DNA of 64,000 bases from Plantago elongata (lineage: Eukaryota > Streptophyta > Magnoliopsida > Lamiales > Plantaginaceae). Both the position numbers and the translations under genes were made by a program. The stretch is taken from contig JAYMSP010000009.1 of assembly GCA_036897095.1 (NCBI GenBank), positions 62,001 to 126,000 on the forward strand, written 5' to 3'. The notes beneath the pieces were generated by a model. That model was given only the letters and a program-made list of their open reading frames with translations, was not told where the DNA came from and did not search any database. Shown here in pieces: positions 45,315 to 57,260 of the stretch. Numbering within the stretch: position 1 is the first letter of the stretch; every line of letters starts with the position of its first letter.

Positions 45315-46110
45315 TTTGGGAATCAACTATCCGTCCGCACCTTAATTAGTCAATTTTACATCCCAATCGTGCACACATTTCACTGTTCTCTAAATTTAAG
45401 GTACGATGATATACTAATCATGCATTTGATTAGCATATTTGTCATCAACCAAAACGGTCGCATTCATCTAACAATGAAATCGCCATATGATGAAGGTTTT
45501 GTACCGTAACTATAATATCTCATTGTGTTTAGCGGGATGGAGGGAGTATACAATATGCATAAAAATTTTACATGTGTCTATGAGACAGGTAATATTATCT
45601 TACTTTTATACATCTGTAGAAATTGAAGTTTATAATACAAAATAGTATGACGAGTTATGTGGCAGGTAAGTTCCAATATACTGTAGTTCTGACTTCGACT
45701 TTAAATAGAAAATAATATAATGATGATTATGTGATGTGTAAAATACACATTAGTCCGAGATGATATCATGAATGAAACAAGAATGATGCAAATTATAATA
45801 TGGTAATTTCAAATTTGAAGCAAATTATTTTTTGTTGGACTTTCAAGTATTTGATTGTCCACTTTGCATTATTGATTTGATGTTTACTACAACCAGAGTA
45901 TATTCGGTTGTGCCAGAACTGGAAGTTCCAACAAACATAATCTGTTTTTCACCTGTGATTCCATACTACTGCAGGCAACTCTCAGTTCAGACTTGTTTAG
46001 TTGTTTTCTATACTGCAAATAAATTCAGTTATGTTCTATACAGACGAAAAAAACAGAGTCGTACTACTTTAAATGAATTCTTTTCTGAAATTCCAAAATG
46101 AATTCTTTCA
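45315..46110. other. Spacer between P450 C and a P450 remnant
   Basis: It contains GGGATGGAGGGAGTA near 45533-45547, the typical right tip of a Stowaway-like MITE whose left end I cannot place. The block 45798-45930 is homologous to 49700-49880 upstream of gene E (shared CTTTGCATTATTGATT and GCCAGAACTGGAA). Confidence 0.45.
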
Positions 46111-46116
46111 GAAATT

Positions 46117-46693
46117 CCAATACATGGTAACTGGGGGAACTGATACCTCAGGTTCTGCTATTGAATGTGGAATTCATGAGATGACCGCAAATAATTGAGA
46201 AGGCGAAAGACGACGAGCTTGAGGGGCTTATCGAAAGAAAAAGACAGGTGACAGAAAACGACTTGTCTCAGTTGCCTTATGTAGAGGGCATTATCATGGA
46301 GTTATTCAGGCTACATCCACATGCCCCAGTTTTAGCCCTGCATTACACCATTGAAGACATTCAATGCGGCAGCCGGCAGGATACAACATACCAAAGGGAA
46401 CGATCGGCTTTCTTGGTCAGTGCTTGGAGCGTTCGAAGGAATCCAATCAATCCAGAGCGGTTTTTGGGCAACAAAATTGACCTGGCAAGCAATTTTAGAC
46501 CCTGGCAGAAGGATGTGCTCTGCATACAAGTTTGGACTTAACGCTGTCCGAAGCTAATTTGTTCATGTTCGACTGGAAACTGCCTGAAGACGTGATGCTG
46601 GAAGACATGTGTATGAGGCAACAGTGTCGACTCACTGCGCATCTGGCAGTGCCGATTGTCATCATCTTGGAACATAAGCTTGCGATCGACTAG
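46117..46693 (+). pseudogene. P450 remnant: second exon only
   Basis: It aligns with exon 2 of genes B and C, from the I-helix (TGGTAACTGGGGGAACTGAT) to the stop in ...CGACTAG. The ancestral acceptor CCAG is now CCAA, the first exon is missing, and several indels and stops break the frame, including the segment before the heme Cys. It is a third unit of the P450 tandem series, decayed. Confidence 0.85.
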
Positions 46694-47444
46694 TTTATGG
46701 CCCTTTGTTTGGGGATGAACTGTCCCTCGGTTAAAATGTTTAACGGAGGTAATTACCGGAAGGGGACTTATAATTAGCCAGTTTCACATCTCAGTCGTAC
46801 ACTCATTTCACGTTTCCTTAACGTATGATATCTACACTACTCATTTCGTTGCCTCCTGCTGCTTTTGAAGTTTGTCATCTACCACGTACTGTTCCACTAA
46901 AAAGACAAGATGGTCTTTGTCGTCTGATAATAGCCATTGACATTACACTATAACTGTAATCTACAATGTTTCTTTGCTGCAATAAAGAACAAATATGTGA
47001 TGTTTCAACAGATAAGATGATCATTTAACAAACTAAAGAAAGAAAATGAATGGTTAGAACAAAAGAGAACAGCTGTTGAAGAAAGGCTTGTTTTTGCATT
47101 AGACTTTTTGGAATAAGACTCTTTACGTGTTTACTGGTTCAAAAATGGTTAATAGTTACGACATTAGTGGTTGAGTCGTTACAAAGACAATTGACACCCT
47201 CTCTCACCGTGTGTTGGTCTCACACACGTCTAATGTGAGAGGGTGTCTTGTTATAAGTTACGACTTTATAGTATTTCAAAGTCTTCCGGCAGGACATATA
47301 GAAAGCAGTGTGCAAATAGAATATGCTATATAAGCATCATATGTTTTACAGTATCATACAAAATGACAAAATATAAGTAGAGGTTAATGCATTCTGTATA
47401 CAAATTAACTGTAGTCACAAAAAACTACATAAAACAAACAGTAT
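46694..47444. other. Convergent spacer with an imperfect 55-bp palindrome
   Basis: 3' flank of the remnant and of gene E. At 47193-47247 an outer stem GACACCCTCTCTCAC / GTGAGAGGGTGTC encloses an inner stem CGTGTG / CACACACG. No gene is seen. Confidence 0.5.
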
Positions 47445-49109
47445 TCAATATTTGATGAAGAGTGCAGGTTCCATGATGATTTCAAGAGGCACTTTTGGAT
47501 GTGTTGTCAGTCCAAATTTCTCCTCAGTACTTACATCTTCAGGCTTCATACCCTCAACCAATCTCATATTGAATCCATGAACCAAGTTAGCCAACAAGAT
47601 TCGAGACATCTTAAGTCCAAGTTTATATCCAGGACACATTCTCCTCCCTGATCCAAATGGCAGCAAGGCAAAATCATTGCCTGATATGTCGATTTCTTTC
47701 CCGAGAAACCTCTCTGGCAAGAACTCCTCAGGCGAATCCCAAATGTTCGGATCCCTAGCTATGCTCCATGTGTTAACGAAGACCGTAGTTCCCTTTGAGA
47801 TGTCGTATCCTGCAACATTGCAGTCCTCCATGGAGTAATGTGGGGGTAAAAGTGTAGCAGCTGGATGCAACCGCATCGACTCCTTGATGATGGCCTCGAG
47901 ATACGGTAACTTATCGAAGTCATCCTCTTCCACCCATTTGTCTCTCCCGATAACCCTGAGTAGCTCTTCTCTCGCCTTCTCAAATATTTGTGGGTTTTTC
48001 ATCATTTCAATAACGGCCCATTCAACAGTGATCGCAGAGGTGTCTGTGCCACCAGTTAGCATGTCCTGTTAGATTAAATTGGATTCAAAGAATAAACCAT
48101 TAGCATGTTTCTATGAGCCATGTTAATAAACAAAACCTGTTTTTCTATAGCCTTATGAAATGAAAACCTATAAAAGGTGAGCTTGAAACTAGCTTACCAT
48201 GATTAATCCCTTAACTCGATCTCGTGTTAGTTTAACTTCAAGATCAGGATCCTCAGCCAGCTGCAACAGAGTATCCACCAAGTCTTTCGGGATGAAATCC
48301 TTGCTCTTAGTCCTTGTGGCTTCATGTTCATCAATCACATAGTTGAGAAACCTGTCATACTTCTTTTTCAAAGCCTTCATTCTCTTCACATATCCTTGTA
48401 AATCCAGAAAATCGAGCCACGGTATCCAATCCCCAATGTTGAACACGCCGGTCAGCACATACCAATCTACCACCATCTTTTGCAACTCATCCATACTCAC
48501 CTTTGACTCGTCCTGCTTCGAGTCGCTACAGTATATGTTGCTCATCACCATCCGACTAACACAGGATAAGGTATATTGCCACAGATATCTTCTCAGCACA
48601 ATCGGTTTTCCTGACTGACCATGTACACGAGAGAGCAAGTTTCGCCTCTCATCAACACGAACATGCTCATAACAATCTAGCGTTTTCGCATTGAGAACAT
48701 TGGTCGTGTAGATCTTGCGTGCCTGACGCCAGTACGGACCATACGGAGCCAAGCCAATGTCTGAGTAATCGTAAGCAATGTATTTACCAGAAGCAAGGGC
48801 AGGCCTAGAGGCAAAAACATGGTCATGTGTTTTTAGAAAGTGTTGAGCCATCTCTGGAGATGATGCAATCACAACTGGAAATTTTCCAAACTTGAGTTGC
48901 ATGATTTTTCCATACTTTTGGGATAACAAGTGAAGTGATTGGTGTGGGATTGGACCAATCAGGTTCAGATTGCCAATTATTGGCCATGGTTTTGGACCTG
49001 GTGGATTTCTTTGCTTGGGTTGTTGGTTTCTGGAGATTATCTTTGAGAAAAAAGATAGTGTAGTTATCAAGAACAAGGCTAATAGTACCAAGGAGTTCCA
49101 CATTTTCAC
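47445..49109 (-). CDS. Cytochrome P450 E, CYP92-like
   Basis: Two exons, 48198-49109 and 47445-48065, phase 0, giving 510 aa. The start at 49109 (M-K-M-W-N-S) has a second in-frame Met two codons on. Membrane anchor, PPGPKPWPIIGN hinge, YGPYWRQARK, I-helix GGTDTS at about 309-314, ESMR at about 366-369, PERF, and heme loop FGSGRRMCPG at about 441-450 with Cys448 as the iron ligand. It is more distant from B and C than they are from each other, and its C-terminal half resembles the remnant at 42492. A minus-strand TATA (TATATATAC) lies near 49148-49156, about 40 bp before the ATG. It lacks the GTACTAGTATA motif of the A/B pair. The frame is intact; the substrate is unknown. Confidence 0.88.
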
Positions 49110-50560
49110 TCTTACACCAAATTTCTTGTGAAATATTGGTGTGTGTGTATATATATCTGAATGTCTACATGTCCAAAAGAGAATTATCTGTCACTCTATC
49201 CTTTTCTGACACAAATGACATGTTAATAAAATTCCAGAAAGTTCAGAAAATATACAAACTTATATACTCAAAGTCGAAAGTAACATTTACCTAATTATAG
49301 AATTTTGAATCCATTCTTATCGGCATGCGTAGATAAGATTGCCTAGTAATGATACAGCTATTGAAGTTGAATTTTTCAGTAGTATAATAAATTACTCCCT
49401 AAAATCTCCAAAACTTATTTTAACCATTTCACATAAAAAGAAAATTTAAGTTCTCACCTATATGTGACCAATCTAGTAGAGTACTATTGAACCATATCAC
49501 ATAAAAATATAATATTTAATTTCTTACTCGTATTCATTACATTAGATTAATCCGGTCGAATATTGTTGAGTCTGTTCAATTAATAATTGATTTATTTTGC
49601 ATCCACCAAACCCAAACTACATACGTTATTTTAGTAAAGTCAAATTCCTTCCTTTATTGGGAAATTAGTAAGATAAGATCCACGTGCATTATAATATGGT
49701 ACTTTCAAAATTAAAGCAAGATAATTTTGTGGACTAAAATGTCTTTTGATTAGACCTTATATAAGTATATGATGGATTTGTCACCACCACAAGTCCATAA
49801 CAATTTGTCCCCTTTTGCATTATTGATTGGTTATTACTACAGCCAGATAATATTCCCTTATGCCAGAACTGGAACATCAATAGTAGTATGTACCGGATGT
49901 AAAAAAACAGTGCGGGGAGAGCCTCTCCCTCAATAAGAGTCTGATTAGTTGCATTTAGCGGATATTAGTAAAAAAATTCAAAAAATAAAAATACGTGTTT
50001 CTCGTCTGGCAGTGTCAACTGGATTAGTCGCATATGGCAGATACCCATCAGAAATCCAAAAAAAACACTGACGGTTGAAATAAGTCGGAAATTGACCACC
50101 AGGTAATTATTGCATTATTCAGTAGCTGCAATATACTCCATCTATTAGGAACAACAAAACGGGTAAAACTATTTCAATTTCAATTCTTCATCACATATAG
50201 GTAAATATACTTTTCAAGGTAAGCAGTTGAAGACAAACTAAAGTCATTCCAGAGCTACATCTTATCTTGCATACAAGGGCAAATATAGTATAATACGCAA
50301 AACAGTTTTTGTACCTCAAGCGTGCGAACCGACTAACCTGCTAACAAAATTTACGGTAAACGCTTGGAAGAACAACTATTGGGAGAGAAAAGGACTTGCT
50401 CGCAGTTGGCTAAAGCCAGCTGATAAAGAATCTGCAACGTTAATTTATAGCAGGATGCTATGGCCAGTGTTGTGCTTCACGGATTTGAATGTCGCTTGAG
50501 ATTTTGTGGCTCAGCTCATGCTAGAGAACAAATAGGTGTCTGAAATTATTGAGTTGAGCA
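49110..50560. other. Upstream region of P450 E and 3' flank of TIC40
   Basis: The left part is the promoter side of gene E, with a block at 49700-49880 shared with 45798-45930. The right part (from about 50200) is probably the 3' UTR of TIC40. No gene is seen. Confidence 0.45.
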
Positions 50561-53500
50561 CTAAACACCCGATACTCCTGGGAAGAGTTCTGATATTTTG
50601 GTGAAGACATCCATAACCTGGGGCAAATAGATTGAACATAGTATGATCACAAGTCAATGAATTTGCATGCCATACCATTTTGCAGAAAGAATGGGGACTT
50701 TTGTATGTTACCTCTTTATCATTTTGATACTTGGCAATGCTCATAGGATTTTGGGAACACTGCAGAAGTAAGAAGAAAAGTAAGATATATGTATATTTCA
50801 GAGACAAAGCTGATATAGTTTTATGAACACTGCATAAGTAAAAAAGGAAAAATAATATATATGTATATTTCAGGGACAAAGCTGAGAATTTGGAACAGTT
50901 TGAAAAGGATCATGTTATGATAGGAATTCATATAAAAACATGCTTGGAAGAGGATAAATTTCCATGTAATACAGCTTTTAGAGGAAGAAAATAATAGCGC
51001 CACAGGTCCGTTGAAGTTTCTGTAACAGCTAAAAAGCAATAGAGTTAAGAAATACCCATTACAAACTTTCACCTAACTGCACGGTGATAGTTGACTACCA
51101 ACTATCCTGTGGGATGAGGAGTGAGTATCAGATATCCTTCAAAAGGGATATTTGCGATACTTTCAACTCTGGGTTTACTGATATATTAAGAACACACAAG
51201 GCCTGCAGTAAATTCACCATCTAGAGGAAACTACCCTCAAAACTTAGATGCCATCTCCACCACAGTATCCCACCAGAATGAGTCTTATCACTTATGCAAC
51301 TCGAGAGAGACAAAAATGAAATAAATCTTTAGTACCCGTGTCACAAAATGTTCAGAGGTCTGTCATTTGTGTGTCCCATTAATCAATGCCTTTAGGAAAC
51401 TCCACAAAGGCGTGTTAGAAGTTTCTTACCTCCATTATGGCTGCTTGAACTCTTGGGTTTTGAAATGCCATGGCAACATCAGGATTGGCCATGATCTTAG
51501 AAATTACTTCCTCTGGAGTAAGGCCTATCTGATCTGCAACCAAGAAAAGCACGAAGATAACAAATTCAGAAGGAATAGATGAACATGTATAATGTGAGGG
51601 GGTGGAAAGAAAGCAAACATTGTTAAGGTCGAGAATGTTCCTCTACTACTCTGCTTACCAAACTGCTGCTTTATTTCAGGACTGCTAAGGTCGAAATTTT
51701 TCAAGGAGTCAACCATACGATTGTCCCACTCAGGGCTTCCACCCATGTTAGATCTGCATATATATGAAGCACAGAGAAGTTAAAAACAGTAGTACTAAAA
51801 GTTTCAAAATTACCAGGCAAGCAATCGCTAAGAAACACATTCCAATTTACTGAAATATATCCATTCCGTAAGATATTTTATCCTATTCTCTAACTATATG
51901 ATTAACTAATTGAACTGAACTCTGAAAACACATACTAGAAACCAAGGAACAGCCCTCACAGAATCTACAAATTAAATGGTAAAAATAAAGAACATGAGAA
52001 GAAGAGAGATTCTCACAGCATATCCTGAAGTTGCTGACGGTATACGGGGTTTTGTAGCATCCCTGTAGCACAATGAAAAGCACACAATTATTGGGATGTA
52101 TAGACTTGGCACACATTGAAATTCAACAGGAAAAAGTTTAACTGAGAAACTCAGGGAAAATTTTAAGTGCATCTCTCTCAAGGTATTTGCAGAGAACATG
52201 AAACTTACACTTAAATGTTGATGGGTTCCTCATCTCCTCTGGTAAGTAACTGGAAAGGTAACACAGGCACAATTACACATTGCCGAAAAAGAAAATAAGG
52301 ACGAGAATTAAAGAATGCAACGACAGGCCACATTCAATAGGTGGGCAGGCAAAGGAATACTTGTTAACTTTTTAATATAAGAGTTATGCGACCAATCAAA
52401 TAGAATATAAGCTAAAAACAATCTTACGGATAAACCATTTTTTGTACTGTTGGATCTTCCATCATCTTTTCCAATGCTTCCACTGACAATAGAGGATTCT
52501 TTGGACCTGATCATAAAAAACAGCAGAAGCTTATTTCATACCATTTTCCTAAATTGTAGAGCAAATGGCCGTTTCTAGGTCAACAAAAATGGCACATAGA
52601 TTTTGCAAATATAGTAACATTGACAAACTTATCAGAATTACACCTAATTATGACCAATGGGAATTGCACATAGACAAATATTCTTTGAATTATACTGAAC
52701 AAAATTTTCAAAACAATGCCATTAAACGTAAAATTATAAGCCTGCATTACCATAAATCATAAAAAATATCAGTCCCAAAAAACCATGTACATACAAGTAT
52801 AATGACACTAAAACAAAGCTTTCAAAGCAATAGATAAATAAGTAAGGTAAGAAAGAACAAAAAAGTAGTATTAGCAGCATCGAGCAAGAGTTTGCACAAG
52901 CTACTATAAACCAACATTATAAAGGGAGAATAAATAAATAAATAAATAAACAAATGTATAAATATCCTTTCGGAGCTAAAAATTAAACCAAATGAATGAA
53001 GACATAGTTCCTCTGTTAAGTATTGGAGATAGCTTCGCCACCCATAACTTAATGCAGAGGATGAACAGCACACTTACTGGTGGACGAACTTTCTGCAGTT
53101 TCCGATGAAGCAGTACCATTCTGAGAGCCCTTTCAAAGATTTCCAAATAATTAAGACAAGGATGACATGAGAATATATAAGTGGAGCAACTGTAGTCAAG
53201 AGGATTGACACTTACTGAAGATTGGTCATCTTTCAGTTCATCTGTCTGAAACGATGAGTCTTGATAGCTCTCAAAAGCATTCTTCTGGATTGTTTCTTCT
53301 GGCGACACATCAACAAAAGCTGCACAATAAAAATAAAAAGGAAAAAGTAAATGTCAAAGCCAAATAAAAGTAGGCTTGCGGAATTTCCAGAAAAAGATGA
53401 AAGATGGACAGACAAGGACCGTATATAATATGGAATTACCATATTTCTTGGGTCCTTTCTCTGGTTCTATACTCTCTTTCACAGATGTGGCTGGGGTTTC

Positions 53501-56440
53501 CTCTACCTTTGAGGCAGGTACATCAACAGTTGCAGATTGAGTTGCAGAAGGGGTCGAAGTTCTAGATGTATTTATGGATGGATTTGTGGGTGGTGGAAAA
53601 GGAAACGGTGAACCAGGGGAAAAGGCAGGATTGCCAGTTGGAAACCCGGCATTAGCAAATGGATTATTCTGACCACCCATCTGCTGCGTAAATGTCTTCA
53701 AAGCTTGTTCCATTGCATATTTCTGTAATAATGAATGCTTGTAAACATGCCACTGTTTTTCTTGGAAAGTAAGAATAACAGATAACAACTACTTCTGATT
53801 TCCGACAAAAAGAAACTTTAAGGCAGATAATGCGCTTAGCTGATTACTCAAGTGAATGGAGATATCTTAAATTGCTTGGCTGCAATACCTATTACCCCCT
53901 ACAAACATCTATTTTGAAATAAATTAATGATCAATGGATAAAATTTAAAGAAGTTACTCACCTTTACTCTCCCAGCCGCCTGAAAACAAAGGGGAAATAT
54001 GCTCAGATCAAGTTGAAAGGTGAAAATAATATGAATAACGCTCGGAACGAGATGAACAAGAAGTTTGTGTGTACATACCCATGAAAAAAGTGCTGAAAGA
54101 CCAACACCAACACCAATCCAGAATAAAGGAGAGCCCCTAATGAAGGAAGATTGAAACAGGAGAAGAGTCAGAATGCATCACTGCACCTTAATATCAGATG
54201 GAAGGTGTTCATATTTACTCTATGAGTTATAAATTTAGAACTCAGCATACAGTAGATATAGAGCTAACTAGAATGAGAAATCCACAATTATTGTCATTAC
54301 ACTTGAGAAGAGGGAGGTGGAACAGAAATCGGTGGGTTTACGCCAACTGAAGATGTTTCTTGACCACGTGACCTGATGCTCCCAAAACTGTTCCTCTCAA
54401 CATTTTCTGCCACTGCAGAAGGATCATGATACGAAAGCAGTTAATAAGGAAAACAATTACGTAAACAATTTACTGGGCAATAACTAAAAGATCTTCCCAC
54501 AAAAGTTGCTCTCTTTATGACTCATTTGTCATGAGTTCCAGGCAGCAACCGATACGCCCAATTTCTCCTTACCCCCACTGTTATATAAGTAGATATTTTC
54601 TATATCTTCCAATATCAGGATAAGATATTATGCTAACAAAAGAAGAAATTCTCTATGGAGCATTATAGTTGGGAAAAGGGTGTGCTTCATGTCGGAAACA
54701 ATTTTACACATTTAGAACAGAAAATTATACAGCATGGCTGGAGATTCTATGCTTAAGCACATCTGCTGAGCACAAAACATGCTGTTTGCTTCATACCATC
54801 CTACGAGAGAACAGAAATAGTAGCGAATGTATAGGGATCACTAGTGACTCGGTTCCAGCTATATATTGTTTCGCTACTAGCTCCATACATAGACATTTCT
54901 ACATGATGGAAGCATACATCATAATTTATGGTGGTTACGGTTTGTAAGTAACATAGAGTTTGTCATGAAGCATATTCACTCAGCATTGAATTCAATCACC
55001 CATTTCACAGTAATTCTGCTTCTTTCACCTAATTGATTATTCACAAAATACTAGTACATCCTAAAGTGCACATAGTATCGTGAATTCGTGAATGCATCAT
55101 TTACGTTCAAGAGCCCCAACACAATTTTGGAAGGTCGCACTAATATTACGATTTTCCATATGCATATACAGTTTAACAATAACACAATTCCATAAACAGA
55201 TATCAGATTTATTGTCTACTTTAAGCAATGAACAAAAAAATTGACATGAATTCAAGGCTGCATACAATAATCCACAACCTTTACCACACTGTGCCAGGAG
55301 CAAGAAGTCCATGGGGTTTTCACCCATCTTGTTAATTTAGTAAAACTGTTACCATATTTACCGATATAAGGATAACCTGATATCTACATACACTCGAAAA
55401 AACTCATTGGAACTTTAATTTTGGAAGTGGTTTGCGTCCCATGGAAATCATTCTACCCAATTAGAACAGAAAACTACAAGTACTTCAACCTAAGCAGAGC
55501 ACATTTCATTGGTGTAAAGCATATTATTTGCTTTGTTTTTGCTGATATGTCATCCTATGTAAAATCCAAGTAATAACAGTTGAAAAGATTAATAAGCATT
55601 CCAGAATCTTAGGTTCAGAAGGGTGCCCTTAGTGCAACATTGGTATGATATTTAGGTTACAGCCATACGAGAAATCTTAGTAGTATTCTACATAATAAAA
55701 CCAGTGCAGGGACAATTCTAGGGAAATGAAGCATGCTTCACAACTTATGGCAACTATGGATTTCTACTTAACATAGAGTCCACTGTAAGGCATACGCTAT
55801 TCCCCATTGAATCATCTATTTCACAGTTTGTTTACCTATCACCTCACAGTACCCAATCCAAAGATAAACACAGTTCCATCATTCGTGAATTCATAATTCA
55901 AGCTAAAGAGCCTCGGTTGAGACAACCGCCACGGTTTCATTCATACATTTCCCATATTAACATACAGATTATAAATCAAACCGTTCTAGCCATAGCATAA
56001 AGCTTATACGAGTGCATAAAAAGCACATCCAGAAACAAGGATAACTCACAAAATGCTACATTTCTGCCAGAACAAGATGACACCAAATTACCAAACATGA
56101 CTTTAACAAACTATACATAAAAACATCAATGAGAAAACAGATAATTAAACAAATTACACTACAAAATCTCCGCCCAAACCAAAGACAGAAACTTTAAAAA
56201 ACAGTGAGCAATTTAGAACAAATCAAGGAGCAAGAAAAGGACAGAGGAGGATTCACCTATAGGTCTGGTCGATTTAGTGCCCGGAAACAATGAAACAACA
56301 GGCAAAGCAGAAGTGGGTCTTTGATATCTTGCAAATTTAGTGGTTTTCTTGGGCAGAATTGGGAAACCCAGAAATGGTTTGCTGGAAGGCGAGAGTCCCA
56401 ATACAGGTCTAGGAGATGAAACAATAGCAAGATTTTCCAT
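50561..56440 (-). CDS. TIC40: TIC40, chloroplast inner-envelope import co-chaperone
   Basis: Fourteen exons on the minus strand, 426 aa: 56257-56440, 54301-54412, 54079-54136, 53962-53979, 53440-53722, 53216-53319, 53078-53129, 52428-52506, 52209-52249, 52017-52062, 51659-51753, 51430-51533, 50712-50759 and 50561-50617. All joins keep phase. TIC40 works at the stromal face of the inner envelope with TIC110 and HSP93. Layout: transit peptide (exon 1), one membrane helix GSPLFWIGVGVGLSALFSW (about 100-118), a Pro/Ser-rich middle, the stretch VEALEKMMEDPTVQKM to R-Q-Q-L-Q-D-M-L, and the C-terminal Sti1/Hip-type domain (NPDVAMAFQNPRVQAA, NPMSIAKYQND). Exon 4 is an 18-nt microexon coding A-A-G-R-V-K. 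Intron 1 (1.84 kb) contains a tandem duplication. The gene looks intact. Confidence 0.95.
54655..56000. repeat. About 0.8-kb diverged tandem duplication in TIC40 intron 1
   Basis: 54690-55120 and 55440-55920 share ordered phrases: TTAGAACAGAAAA, AACATAGAGT, CATTGAAT...ATC..CATTTCACAGT and ATCGTGAATTCGTGAAT against ATCATTCGTGAATTCATAAT. Divergence is high, so the event is old. No coding content. Confidence 0.55.
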
Positions 56441-56689
56441 ATCTGAGTTTCAGCTGATGAAAGGTTCAAGCTTTTAGCTTTTTTATCGAAGTTTCAGAAG
56501 AAAGGAGTGAGTTTTGGGACTGCTATACCCGAAATCAATCCCAAATCAGAGTCACGACGAGTGTGGACAAAAATGTCGCTAAACATATAAAGAATGATAG
56601 ATCCGGGACACATGTGGGCGGGTTAACGGGTTTTACATGGGTCGAGTTATCTTATACCGTAGTACGTGGATATATTGCAAAATTAGCTG
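56441..56689. other. Leader and promoter of TIC40
   Basis: Immediately upstream of the TIC40 start on the minus strand; probably the 5' UTR and core promoter. No other feature is seen. Confidence 0.45.
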
Positions 56690-56985
56690 AAAAGATAACT
56701 GATAGCTCAAAAACTAGTCGGCAGGTGAAAATGTAGCTTTTTTTTTTTAAATCGGATAAATCTTATTAATATAAACTCAAGCACAAGATGTGCTCACGCA
56801 GCGAACATTAAAAAGGAAAAGAAACATTCGAAACATAACATCAATATCGAAGATATGTTTCTAAACCAAATTTTAAAGTGGTAGATTGACATGTAGATTT
56901 TTTTTCAACAAGCTAACTTGATTAAATTCTCCAACCAGATAGCTTTTTAACTATGAAAAACTAATTGTAAACATGATCATAGTTA
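56690..56985. repeat. Dispersed repeat, copy 3, split by a retroposon tail
   Basis: TTAGCTGAAAAGATAACTGATAGCTC and GGTGAAAATGTAG match copies 1 and 2. The remainder (TTTTTTTTCAACAAGCTAAC, CTCCAACCAGATAGC) resumes after 56896. ATGTAG is duplicated at both sides of the insertion. Confidence 0.55.
56737..56890 (-). mobile_element. 5'-truncated LINE-type 3' tail
   Basis: On the minus strand the insert ends in GAGTTTATATTAATAAGATT followed by a poly-A tract, typical of plant LINE 3' ends. A 6-bp target duplication, ATGTAG, flanks it (56731-56736 and 56891-56896). Only 154 bp were inserted. Confidence 0.55.
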
Positions 56986-56989
56986 AATT

Positions 56990-57260
56990 CTTTTTTTTTA
57001 AAAGAGATAATTCTTCATTAAACATAAACACATGTTACAACTCAAACCAATTCCTTACGATATATGGTGGGGAAGTTTATCTATCCCTAACAACAATGTC
57101 ATACAAACATGTAGGTGAACTATTCCAAAAACTATATTTCCAACAGTAGTATATTAACTATACTTCATCAAATGGTAGCACATATGTACGATCTTTGTTG
57201 CTCACTATGTCATGAGCCAGTATGAGCTAATAACGTGTTGCCAGCCTTTTTCTTTTAGCC
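56990..57260 (-). repeat. Dispersed repeat with poly-A end, related to 62613-63590
   Basis: The minus strand ends in TTTAAAAAAAAG, suggesting a retroposon 3' end. ATTAAACATAAACACATGTT, GGGGAAGTTTATCTATCC and CTCACTATGTCATGAGC recur at 62613-62650 and 63401-63590. No coding capacity. Confidence 0.5.
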
